Of a stretch of DNA of 64,000 bases, positions 11,127-21,129 are shown piece by piece. The stretch is taken from the NCBI GenBank assembly GCA_019802505.1, contig JAFMOC010000016.1, positions 542,501 through 606,500 on the forward strand. Direction: 5' to 3'. A model generated the notes under the pieces. It was not told where the DNA came from, ran no database searches, and saw only the letters and a program-made list of their open reading frames with translations. A program made the position numbers and the translations under genes. This DNA is from Corydoras sp. C115. Lineage: Eukaryota > Chordata > Actinopteri > Siluriformes > Callichthyidae. Positions within the stretch are counted from its first letter, which is position 1; the number at the start of each line of letters is the position of its first letter.

Positions 11127-11472
11127 CACAATAAAATAGATTTTAAAAGTGTATCTGGAGAAACACAGAGTCCTGGCTGGAGTATTTCGGTGATGCCGGC
11201 TTGCTGCTCTTATTCTTCCATGTTAAATAAAGGATCCATAGTTGAAGGACTCTTGTATTACACAGTAGCAGAGACACTTTATGCAGCACATATTACAGGA
11301 ACTAGAACGTTCGTACCTGAACGCAATGCAGCACTGCTACTACGAATAACATGGAAAAGAAGACGCAGTGAGACGGGTGCAGGCTTGTCCAAGAGAACCA
11401 GGACGTTTCACACGCCCAGGGCCGGCTCTGTCCCAAAACTATACTCTCCTGATAGTTCCTACTGAAGTTGAT

Positions 11473-11573
11473 TCACAAGTTCTTGGTGTTGATGTGAGTT
11501 TTGAAATGTTTCGTCAGATGGTCACTCCTCATGAAGCGCTTCTGACATTTGGAGCATTCAAAGCGTTTGTCTC
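11473..11573 (-). CDS. sp2: sp2 last exon: zinc finger 3 and C-terminus
   Basis: Acceptor TTTTTTAG is followed by GDKRFECSKCQKRFMRSDHL and TKHFKTHINTKNL, then TGA. This is the third C2H2 finger and the short conserved Sp2 tail. It is too short to stand out as an open frame, but it joins exon 7 in phase 1. Confidence 0.96.
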
Positions 11574-14500
11574 CTAAAAAAACAAAACAAAAACAAAAAA
11601 ACTGGTGAAACGAACAATTTAAGCAAGATAACTGAAGAGAACCAACCACAAAGTTAGAGAACCTTCAGCAAAAACAAGCAAAGCACTCGTGAACCGAATG
11701 TAAAAGTGCTGGTTCATGTGATAAAGAACATCAAAATTTAGTACTAGTGCCCCAACAAAGATCTGAGAAGGGTTCATCAGTTCTATTGTCACTGGTCTAG
11801 AAAATCAGGAACCTAACCTGTGTTCAGAACACCTGTATGCTCCTGACACCTTAGAAACAGTTAGAAACGGGAGGCTTTTTAAGTCCATTTCAGCAAAACT
11901 GTCTCTCAAAGCAAGACCCATAAAGAGATGATTGGGTTTGGTGTGGAAGAACTTGACGCCTGAACTCAACCCCACCAAACACCACATATGCTCTTCAGGA
12001 TGAATGGACTGAAACTCCTACAGACCTAATATATGGAGGCATCATGTGTGAGTGTCCCAATATTTTTTCCAGTGACACGAAGAAGTGTCAGACAGCATGA
12101 GGATGCTGCAGCCTGAACCTCAGAACAGACGTGGTGGATGTTTTTGTATTGTATTGGTCTCATTTACTCTCTCATTTACTCTGCTGTCTTGTTTCTTAGT
12201 TAATAATCAAATATACTATATATTGTTAAGGTCGTTTAGTTTGTCTGATGTTTCTCTGGATTTACAGGTACTAATTAAAACAGCTTCAGGTGAGTGGCAG
12301 GCCATGCAGCTACAGGAGACTATCGTGACCACTCCAACCACGCCCCCAGCCACTCCCGTCCCCCATGCCACAGGCAGCAGGAAAGCCCAGACGGGGGTAC
12401 GGAAGGAGCGAACCCTTGCCAAGATCGCTCCGGCTGGTGGAGGTCTGATAACACTGAACACAGCTCACACGGATCCAATCACATCATGGACCCCATGGCA
12501 CCATGGCTTTCGACATGAGTAGATAAGTGAGAGAGCTGATCTGTTCAGATTCTGGATCTACTGTGGTCCTGTTCCAGCACAAGCAATAAAAGGTTCTGGA
12601 ATGTAGAATACAGTACCTGTATGTGTTCTGGCATGCCGCTGCAGTTCATCACTGCGGGTGAAGCTTTTCCCGCAGAAGACCCAGCTACAGGTGAAGGGTC
12701 GCTCCCCCGTATGCAGACGCACATGCGCTCGCAGCAGAGATGTCTTCCTGAAGGTCTTTCCACAGCCTGGTATATGACAGATGTGCTTCCTCTTCCCAAC
12801 CTCACCCGGCCTGTGAGACGTAAAAGAAGGAGCAATGTTCAATCTCTACAACATCCAGGTTTAATTATAAATCTAGAACAGGGTGTTGAGTTCTCTACAG
12901 CATCACGTCCGTGGGCTCACCTCTTCTCTGCATCTTTGCAGTTGGGACAGGTACAGGCCATGCGCCGTTTCTTTTCTCCAGGTTGACCTTGCAGTTCCAG
13001 TGTAAGTGTGGGCTCCATCTTCAGCTGCTGCTCCTGCGTCTGCACGCCACTCAGCTGAAGTCCTCCACTCTGCAATGTCTGAACTGTCAGGTGCTGCTGC
13101 CCTGAGAGACAAAGAGCGGGGGAAAAAAAATTACTGGAGAAAATGTAAAAGATTATATTTTTATATTAAAGCAGCTTTACTCAAAGAGCCAGACACGTCC
13201 ATCAGGGACAGACATACTGCTCTCACCTCCGGAGTTGGTGATGGTTACAGGAACTCCCTGTACTTGCACACCGTTAATACTGATGGTCTGAACAGCTTGC
13301 GCTGCTGTGGAGAGCTGAGCTGTGTTCAGTGTTATCAGACCTCCACCAGCCGGAGCGATCTTGGCAAGGGTTCGCTCCTTCCGTACCCCCGTCTGGGCTT
13401 TCCTGCTGCCCGTGGCATGGGGGACGGGAGTGGCTGGGGGCGTGGTTGGAGTGGTCACGATAGTCTCCTGTAGCTGCACGGCCTGCCACTCACCTGAAGC
13501 TGTTTTAATTAGTACCTGTAAATCCAGAGAAACATCAGACAAACTAAACTACCTTAACAATATATAGTATATTTGATTATTAACTAAGAAACAAGACAGC
13601 AGAGTAAATGAGACCAATACAATACAAAAACAGGTGCACTACAGGCTTACATACTCTGCCAATCTATATGGTGGAACAGAGAAAGTGAAATATACCAAGA
13701 ATTTGTACCTAATAAAGTGACCGATGGGTGTGTGTGTGTGTATAGCATGAGCAAGAAAAGTGCTGCGGTACCTGTGTTGGTTCTGAAGGTGCCACCTGCA
13801 TGCTCTGGGTAGGGGGCACCCTCTGAGGTACAGGGAGGCAGAGTAGCAGAGGCAGCCTGTACCACTTTTAGAGCCTGTGAGGGTATCTGCACCATCTGCT
13901 GCTCCGATTTCTGCTGAACTAGCTGTAGCTGTTGTACAACGGGCTGACTCCCCCCCGAACTCTGTACAATCAGGAGGTTGTTTCCAGCCTGAAACAACAA
14001 AGACGTTGCAGTGACAGAATCTGAACCTTAAAAATCTTTATCACCAGCAAAATGAGACAGAATTCCTGATATATGATACTGTAGTTACAGCTACACTATT
14101 TAAAACACCATCAGCACAAAGAATTTATTAAAATCCAGCAAGCACAAATTGAATGAACTGCATTTTCAAGATGTGTATAATTCAAAAGTGTGGTAGGGAG
14201 CGTTACAGCAGGTCCTAAATTCCTGCTGCCGTTAGACTACCAATCAGCACTGCTCTCAGCAACCAAACTAAAATAACATTCTGCAATAAAATTTGTCATT
14301 GATTGATTTCAATAAATTAATTGATATTTTAATCTTCTATGTGCAATACTTTTCTGCTGTGCAATCTGATATCAAACTCCATCATAATATGTGCAATATT
14401 TGTTTAATTTGATTCCTCTGTGTTATGTCATGTACATAACTGTGAATTACAATTTATCTTGTATATATAGATCTCGGGCGGCACAGCAGCTTAGTGGTTA

Positions 14501-17500
14501 GCACGTTCGCCTCTCAGCACTAGGGATTCCCGGTTCGAATCCCCATCTGGGTGGAGTTTCCATGTTCTCCCCGTGTCCACGTGGGTTTCCTCCGGGTTCT
14601 CCGGTTTCCTCCCACAGTCCAAAAACATGGATCAAGTCAATTGAGTTCTCCAAATTGCCCCATGTAGTGTGTTTGTGTGCGTGTGAGTGTGTGCCCAGTG
14701 ATAGATTGGCGCCCTGTCCTGGGTGTATCTGCCCAGCGCCGAAACGTTCTCCCCTGGATGGGCATGGGGAACCCCCCCACGACCCTAATAGAGGATAAAG
14801 CGGAAGATAATGAATGAATGAATATATATCTCTGTTTCGATTACATTTTTTTGTTTATTTTTTAAAACTTATTTCCTTTTAATATCTAAGTATCTCCTAT
14901 TACATCTATTGTAACTTGCTGGTCAGAGTGTGAATTTCCTCATTGTGGGACATATAAAGATGTATCTTATCTTATAATTGTGGAACCCAACACATAAGTC
15001 TGCTCTTAAGGGGTTGGTTTATTTTTAGCTCCTAGAATCAATAAAAGTACTGCTGGAACAAGAGCAGTTTTCTACAAGGCTTAAAACATGCTTCTTTACT
15101 TTAGTGTTCAAGTATGATCTAATGTAACAAAAGTGAATTAATGTAACATTGGCATATCCATACCATCTTCATGTAAGATAAATACCCTAAAAATGTAGCT
15201 GTCAAGGTGGTTCTGGGGCCAGCTGATACTGTGAGTCTCATTCCAGTCCTGCACATGCTCAGTGTGGATTTAAAGAAGCAGATGGATTCAAATCTACATA
15301 CCTGAATAATGTTATCTGCTGTGGTTTCAATCAGCACCGTCTCCACGTGTTCCGCAACAGGTGGTGGTGATGCTGGAGGAGGTGCGGGGGCAGCCGGCGC
15401 CACAGCCAGCTGCCTCTTCCTCCCCCTTTTTCCTTTAGCAGGCCGAGCAGATGCAGTCAGGGACTCTGAAACAACCTGGGTTGCACCCATTTCACCTGCA
15501 GCAACATTAAGGGGCAGTGTGAGTCCACCTGACAGATGGACGACATTAGCGTTGGTGCTAACGTTAGCACTGTTCAGTCTTCTCTTGTGCGTCAGTGGTT
15601 TGATGGGTACTGTCTTTTGGGCAGGAGTGGGAGTGGCAGACTGTACAGTAACAGGTGAAGTGATGATGGCCTGGTTGGTCCCGGGGATGATCTGGAACTG
15701 TCCACTTTGGGGAACCATCTGAATGGTCTGGGCTCCTTGAATCTGAGGTACCACCTGGTACTGAATATTGGCGGTATTGGCCGGCGCAGGACGAGTCGGC
15801 GTCTGAATGGTAAGGAGGATGGGGTTATTTCCTGAAGAACCCAAACCTGCAGGGAGCTGGATGATGTTTCCTTTGCCAGACAGAAAGCCTAGGTTTTTTG
15901 GTGGTGCTGGAGCAATAGGGGCAGGTTTGATGGGGTGAAGGCGGCGTGTGGTGGGTTGAGTGGGTGGAGCGCTGGCTGGAGCCTGAGCCGCTGGTGGTCC
16001 GATCTTGCTGCAAGTTGCAGCCAGAAGAGCCAACGGTGAAGGCTGAGAATCCTGCAAACCAGAGCAGAGTACAAACAGAACAAGTTATTATTTCTATTTT
16101 TATTAATGCTGTGAGGTCCTCAGTGAGTCAGTTGAACATGCCTTATATCTGATTGGTAACCACACATGCAACAAATATAGCATGACATCATTCTAATTAA
16201 AACACACAGTTCCAACTCCAACATCTCACACGCCTCTTTATCTTTATACATTTATTACTAATATGTATCATTACAGCAAATACAAAATCAGTAATCAGTT
16301 TTCAAATGTCAATTTGCACTTTTTGTGCCTTACTCTTAGATGGAACTGTGCAACAGGACAAATTTAAATCTAATGTGTAAGTGTGTGTACATGAACATGA
16401 ATGTTCTGGTATAGATGTGTGTGCATACATATAGCAGTGTGTTTAAAACTGAGAAAACATTCAAATTTCTCAATAATCTGAAACATTTAAGTAACAAATA
16501 TTTCTTATATTTAAGAGCAAATAGTTGTGCAAAGGACGTCAGCAGGTGTATGTTAACCACTTAAAATGATCACTGTGGCTGCAAATAAAGAGTCTCTCAC
16601 TGTAAACGGATTAATATGTAATGATAGGTGGCTTACTTGAGAGGTGGTGGTTGAGGGCTGGAGATATTCACTGGGACTGACAGCAACAGTGGTGGCCATA
16701 CTGTTCCTTGTATCTAAAAAAGATGAACAGAAGCTACATAAAGAAAAGGATTACGATACAAACTTCAGGAAATGGAAGTCACTCCTGAATGCAATGACCT
16801 ACTCCAGTTCGACAGCCATAACAATCTACAAGGACAACTAAGAATAATATGGATAGCCACTGGAGCTTTTATGGCATCTCATTCAAAGATGATCCTTTTG
16901 CAGCTCTAAATTCTAGGAGTCTAGGAAGGCTTTTCATAACACTTTGTGTGTGTGTGTGTGTGTGTGTGTGTTTCTGGGTATTTACAATCATTCACCCACA
17001 GGAACATCTGTAAGGTGTTCACACACTGATAATAGAGAGGACCTGGCTCTCAAACTGCATTCTTAATTATCCAAATGGTGTTGATCTCACAGCTCTGTGT
17101 GGGTCAGTTCTTCCACACCAGACTCATCCAATCATGTGTCTCAACAGATACCAGAGCACTAAATTAGAGATTCAGAGATTCTAATTAGAGATTGCCAATT
17201 AGAGATTCAGTAAAGTGCTCTTAATAACAAAAGTAAATGACCTTTGACATGCAGTCTCTTTAAATATGGTACATAATAACAGTTTTAGCCTGCTTTAAAC
17301 AGGCATATGTTCATCTGTTAGCATAGGGTCGCATCTGCACTATATAGACATATATAGATCTTTGAGTTTCCAAATGAGCACCAGGCCCATAATGTGTTTT
17401 TAAAAAATATTTTAGATGATATTTGTTTATGCAGACTTTTAACATCTAGACCAGTGTTTTCTAACAAAACATCACTGGGGTCTGTTCTGAGGTGTATATT

Positions 17501-20500
17501 GTCAAATTACATTTCGAGCAAATGCAAGGTGCTAATAACGCTCAACAAATACTCTCTTCTGAGCAAAGCTTTAATGCATGTGCTGTTTTAAAGAACCTTC
17601 TACTTTTCAACTCCAGAGAGCATACACTCATAGCTTGTGTTTAGTAATCTGTGATTTTGAAACTAAATACACAGTTATGTTTATACACAGTTACAATCAT
17701 TACCAGAACTTCCAGATGAATTTTAAAGGTGTTTGTTTTCGAATAACAACGATACAAGATACATAATTGAATGCAGTATGTCTGTGGCAGTGGTGTAGAC
17801 AAATGGTGCCATGGTTGTGGGAATGGTAATTAATGCACCTGCTGAAGGTTCCTCTCTGATCTCTATGCTTGCATTTAAAGAGAGAACGAAGTGGAACGGA
17901 GAGGAAACAGCAGTGTTAACAGGAACGACACATCAGAGACATTTACACCAAACAGCATGTTGTATTTAATGCAGTGTGTTATTAAAACTTGTTGCTGTGT
18001 CTGATAACTACTGTCATCAGTCCTCATTGTGTTCCAATGAGTTTTATAACACAGGGACAAGGTGGGAAACAATGAGGACCAGAGACAGGAATTCTCACGC
18101 ACAGGATCTTCAATAACATACTGGATTTAACTAATTATAAATAATAAATTACAGCTGCTGGATGAAACTGCCATCAAGCCACATCCCTGTTCTTTACTGT
18201 CCTGTCCCCCCCCGCCCACACACACACACCAACATCGATATAAGTAATGGACCTTCGATTGTAAAAACATGTTGCTTCCTCTCCATTATCCCTCCAACAA
18301 TGGATTAATAGAGTACACAGTACACTATGGTGTTTAAATTTGCACTTTTATTTGTGTACCATGTGGTTAATGGGGGGGGGGGCATTTATAGATACACATA
18401 GGGCTGTTTAAAAACAAAAGGCTATGGACCGGCTGGTCTAAACAGCAGTACCCATGTCTCAAAAGGGATGATTATGGTGATACCTTCGTGCTGTGAGGAG
18501 GAAGTTTCTTAGACTCTGGTTTATTTGGGCTCTACTGAATCATGGTGCACAAATTTTATACTCGGGTACCTTTATTATTCCATATCCACAAGAATTAATA
18601 AAACCCATGCCTTATCTTGCTTTACTCTGTTAGTACAACATGAACCAAACATAATGTCATAATAATCTACACAGACACATATGAATCACTGACACAACAG
18701 TTATTACTGATCAGCTTTTATGCCACGATCCTGCAGATCTGCCAGCTGCGTTAGATCAGTAATGGTTTCCTAATGTGAGATCATATTTAAATATGAAGTT
18801 ATGTGGGAAGGAGAAACTTTGAAACTTTCCTCAGGGTTTTATATCACGCAGGGACATTTCAAATACAGCAGCTCTGTGTTTATGACCCCAATGTCAACTA
18901 TTTAATTCTTTATAGTCGAAGGCATGCCCTAACCTACTACATTTACATTTAGCAGGCGCTTTTATCCAAAGCGATTTACAAATGAGAACACCACAAGTCA
19001 GAAGCCATGGAAAAAACCAACTATACTGTCCTAAATACGTTCTTGTCAATGATGCCACTTTCAAATCAATCAGCAGAACTGCAGAACCCACAGCCTCATT
19101 CTGAACAGCCAGAGATGCACTGAAGGTTTTTGCAGGAACGAGAACAAGACACAGCATCATCGTGCAAGCAGTAAACGTGTACTGTCGGCTGATCTCAGTA
19201 ATGGTTTCCTAATGTGAGATCATATTTAAATATGAAGTTATGTGGGAAGGAGAAACTTTGAAACTTTTCTTAGGGTTTTATATCACGCAGGGACCTTTCA
19301 AATACAGCAGCTCTGTGTATTTTACCCCAATGTCAACTATTTAGTTCTTTATAGTCGAAGGCATGCCCTAACCTACTAAATACGTTCTTGTCAATGATGC
19401 CACTTTCAAATCAATCAGCAGAACTGCAGAACCCACAGCCTCGTTCTGAACAGCCAGAGATGCACTGAAGGTTTTTGCAGGAACGAGAACAAGACACAGC
19501 AGCATCGTGCAAGCAGTAAACGTGTACTGTCGGCTGATCTCAGTAATGATTTCCTAATGTGAGATCATATTTAAATATGAAGTTATGTGGGAAGGAGAAA
19601 CTTTGAAACTTTTCTCAGGGTTTATATCACGCAGGGACCTTTCAAATACAGCAGCTCTGTGTATTTTACCCCAATGTCAACTATTTAATTCTTTATAGTC
19701 GAAGGCATGCCCTAACCTACTACATTTACATTTAGCAGACGCTTTTATCCAAAGCGACTTACAAATGAGAACACCACAAGTCAGAAGCCATGTAGAAAAC
19801 CAACTATACTGTACTAAATACGTTCTTGTCAATGATGCCACTTTCAAATCAATCAGCAAGGAGAAACTTTGAAACTTTTCTCAGGGTATAAATCACGCAG
19901 GGACCTTTCAAATACAGCATCTCTGTGTTTATGACCCCAATGTCAACTATTTAATTCTTTACATTGTTTAGTGTCGAAGGCATGCCCTAACCTACTAAAT
20001 ACGTTCTTGTCAATGATGCCACTTTCAAATCAATCAGCAGAACTGCAGAACCCACAGCCTCGTTCTGAACAGCCAGAGATTCACTGAAGGTTTTTGCAGG
20101 AACGAGAACAAGACACAGCAGCATCGTGTAAGCAGTAAACGTGTACTGTCGGCTGATCTCAGTAATCAGGTTTAGCATCCTGTCAGTTCGGCTGCAGTCA
20201 GTTTTCTGAGCGTGAATTCAAACTGGAACCTGATGTTTTGAGGGGGAGCTTCCCGAACTGCTGCTGAAAGGCTAACCGAGCTTGTGTTTGTTTGGTCTGC
20301 AGGGAGCATGCTTAACCAGCAGCGGCACTGAGATCAGACCCGTGTGGCGTTTCAACCGGACACAACAACCGCGGCGGCAGAGTGCGGACTCAGCACATAG
20401 AACAAGCCGCCGAGTCCGCGAGCCTCCGAAGCTAGCATCACAGCTAACGCGCTGCGGGCGGGCGGGCGGCCGGCCGGACTGAGCCACACAGCGCGCCGCC

Positions 20501-20841
20501 CGCTCCGTCGGTGGGTCGCTCGGTGGGTCGGGTGTTTCTCCTCAGCACAGACCCGGAGCAGCACACCGCACACCGCGCGTCTGCCGAACCCAGAGCGACT
20601 GTGCAACGGAGAGGCTGCATGCTAACTGCATGCTAACTGCTAACGAGATAAAGTCTTTGATACGGGGCAGCGGCTCCTTCAGGAAGTGGGCTTCACAGCT
20701 AAACGCGTACTGAATTCTTTAACCGCGCGTTTGCGGCGGGAAGCGGGCAGCGCGTGCGTGTAAACCCAGCGCACCGTTTATTTCAAAAGCAACGCGATAG
20801 TAAAATATAAACATCAGTTATAATTCCTACCCACCGCTCAT
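11473..20841 (-). CDS. sp2: Transcription factor Sp2
   Basis: Coding exons are 20835-20841, 16637-16713, 15302-16051, 13772-13988, 13227-13515, 12921-13101, 12617-12810 and 11473-11573. The first exon codes only ATG AGC G. Exon 2 continues DTRNSMATTVAVSPSEYLQP, matching the known Sp2 N-terminus. Exon 3 opens DSQPSPLALLAATCSKIGPP and ends in the Sp2-typical VETVLIETTADNIIQ. Exons 4-5 are the glutamine-rich activation region (AGNNLLIVQS; INGVQVQGVPVTITNSGG). Exon 6 holds the Buttonhead box MACTCPNC, and exons 7-8 encode three C2H2 fingers. All phases close except exon 4, which is 3n+1 long (see its entry); with one base removed the product is about 604 residues, close to the family's usual length. 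Sp2 is a nuclear factor that acts largely at CCAAT promoters with NF-Y. A 1.1 kb region upstream of exon 8 contains an antisense copy of exon 5. Confidence 0.95.
12139..12467 (+). repeat. Inverted duplicate of sp2 exon 5 and its upstream intron (left arm)
   Basis: This segment is the reverse complement of 13316-13632. Aligned by eye, the arms differ by three substitutions and a 12-bp insertion (a local duplication of TCATTTACTCTC) in the left arm. The left arm contains the exon-5 acceptor and the first 200 nt of exon 5 on the plus strand. An open frame on the plus strand therefore reads like Sp2, but it is not a separate gene. It lies in the last intron of sp2, antisense to the gene. Confidence 0.92.
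12617..12810 (-). CDS. sp2: sp2 exon 7: zinc fingers 1 and 2
   Basis: The exon encodes KHICHIPGCGKTFRKTSLL then RAHVRLHTGERPF, and a second finger CSWVFCGKSFTRSDELQRH. The contact residues KTSLLRA in finger 1 differ from the KTSHLRA of Sp1/3/4, and this is the mark of Sp2. It starts after TCTCACAG and ends ACA G|GTACTG. Confidence 0.96.
13316..13632 (-). repeat. Inverted duplicate of sp2 exon 5 (right arm, functional exon)
   Basis: This is the partner of 12139-12467. It comprises the 5' 200 nt of sp2 exon 5 plus 117 nt of intron 4. The two arms enclose 848 bp holding the rest of exon 5, exon 6 and exon 7. Confidence 0.92.
13772..13988 (-). pseudogene. sp2: sp2 exon 4 with apparent 1-nt insertion (frameshift)
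   Basis: The exon is 217 nt (3n+1), although both neighbouring junctions are phase 0. The reading frame entering from exon 3 matches Sp2 through VVQAASATLP. It then loses similarity, while the next frame resumes Sp2-like sequence VPQRVPPTQSMQVAPSEPTQ up to the donor. The switch falls at CCTCCCTG (plus-strand GGG near 13833-13835); one fewer C restores a continuous frame. Either a sequencing or assembly error, or a genuine mutation that would truncate the protein before the zinc fingers. The rest of the gene is intact, which favours an error. Confidence 0.85.
14474..14823 (+). mobile_element. tRNA-derived SINE in sp2 intron 3
   Basis: Plus copy with head GGGCGGCACAGCAGCTTAGTGG, B-box GGTTCGAATCC and (GAAT)n tail. 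It lies in the 13989-15301 intron; the remainder of that intron is AT-rich without further signal, apart from a LINE-like tail with TCATTGTGGGAC near 14940. Confidence 0.85.
18761..20170. repeat. Four tandem units (~310-440 bp) in sp2 intron 1
   Basis: Units start near 18761, 19198, 19544 and 19858. They share GTTATGTGGGAAGGAGAAAC, TATATCACGCAGGGAC and CGAGAACAAGACACAGCA. Units 1 and 3 include a ~75-bp SINE-tail module (TTTTATCCAAAGCGA) that units 2 and 4 lack. The gap in units 2 and 4 sits between short CTACT/TACT words. Confidence 0.85.
20330..20780. promoter_or_regulatory. CpG-rich region at the 5' end of sp2
   Basis: The stretch is dense in CG dinucleotides (for example GCGGGCGGGCGGCCGGCCGG and ACCGCGCGTTTGCGG), unlike the AT-rich surroundings. 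It lies just downstream of the sp2 ATG in gene orientation, so it is probably the gene's CpG island, extending into intron 1. Confidence 0.65.
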
Positions 20842-20904
20842 GACGACATTCGCTCTCCGTGAAGTCCTCGACAGCGAAGCCCGCACCTAAAGACCGCCCA
20901 GGCG

Positions 20905-21115
20905 CCCGACCAATCAGATTCACCAAGCTCTCCTGACCGACTGCAAGTTTGTCCAACTGCTGTATACAACATTTGAGTTTGAGCGTAAATTTGGCCACAG
21001 AGCGATCTCATTGGTGCATCGGCGCATGATGTGCAGGTAGGGAACCAATCGCTGGCGGCATTTCAAAACGAGGGCGGGAACACCTGGGGGGAAAGCCAAA
21101 CTCAAGAAACCAATA
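20905..21115 (-). promoter_or_regulatory. Probable sp2 proximal promoter with four CCAAT boxes and a GC box
   Basis: CCAAT or its complement ATTGG occurs at 20910-20914, 21010-21014, 21045-21049 and 21110-21114. A GGGCGGG GC box is at about 21072-21078. All lie within 280 bp upstream of the sp2 ATG. NF-Y binds CCAAT boxes and Sp factors bind GC boxes; no transcription start was seen directly. Confidence 0.55.
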
Positions 21116-21129
21116 ATAATAAGCGGGGC

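Larger units (their letters stand above)
7316..11472. other. Intergenic region between abcc10 5' end and sp2 3' end
   Basis: It holds a SINE-tail fragment (7467-7520), three clustered SINEs (7605-8691), a second SINE type in reverse (about 9075-9236), another SINE (about 9301-9654), a degenerate copy (about 10196-10345) and an A-run at 11102-11126. The part adjoining 11472 should include the sp2 3'UTR, but I could not place its poly(A) site. Nothing else is recognisable. Confidence 0.6.
16714..20834. other. sp2 intron 1
   Basis: It contains (TG)n at about 16945-16971, a four-unit tandem duplication at 18761-20170, and a CpG-rich region at about 20330-20780 close to the first exon. From 17000 to 18760 I see no gene or clear repeat, only a G-run at 18372-18381. 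Confidence 0.6.

Noticed and set aside
12085..12522. Plus-strand open frame resembling Sp2, suggesting a second gene
   Set aside because: It is the inverted copy of sp2 exon 5. The similarity starts at the copied acceptor and ends at the arm boundary, with no further exons on the plus strand.
20282..20606. Open frames on both strands in the CpG-rich block near sp2
   Set aside because: They arise from GC-rich composition without stop codons and resemble no family; the block is better read as the sp2 CpG island.
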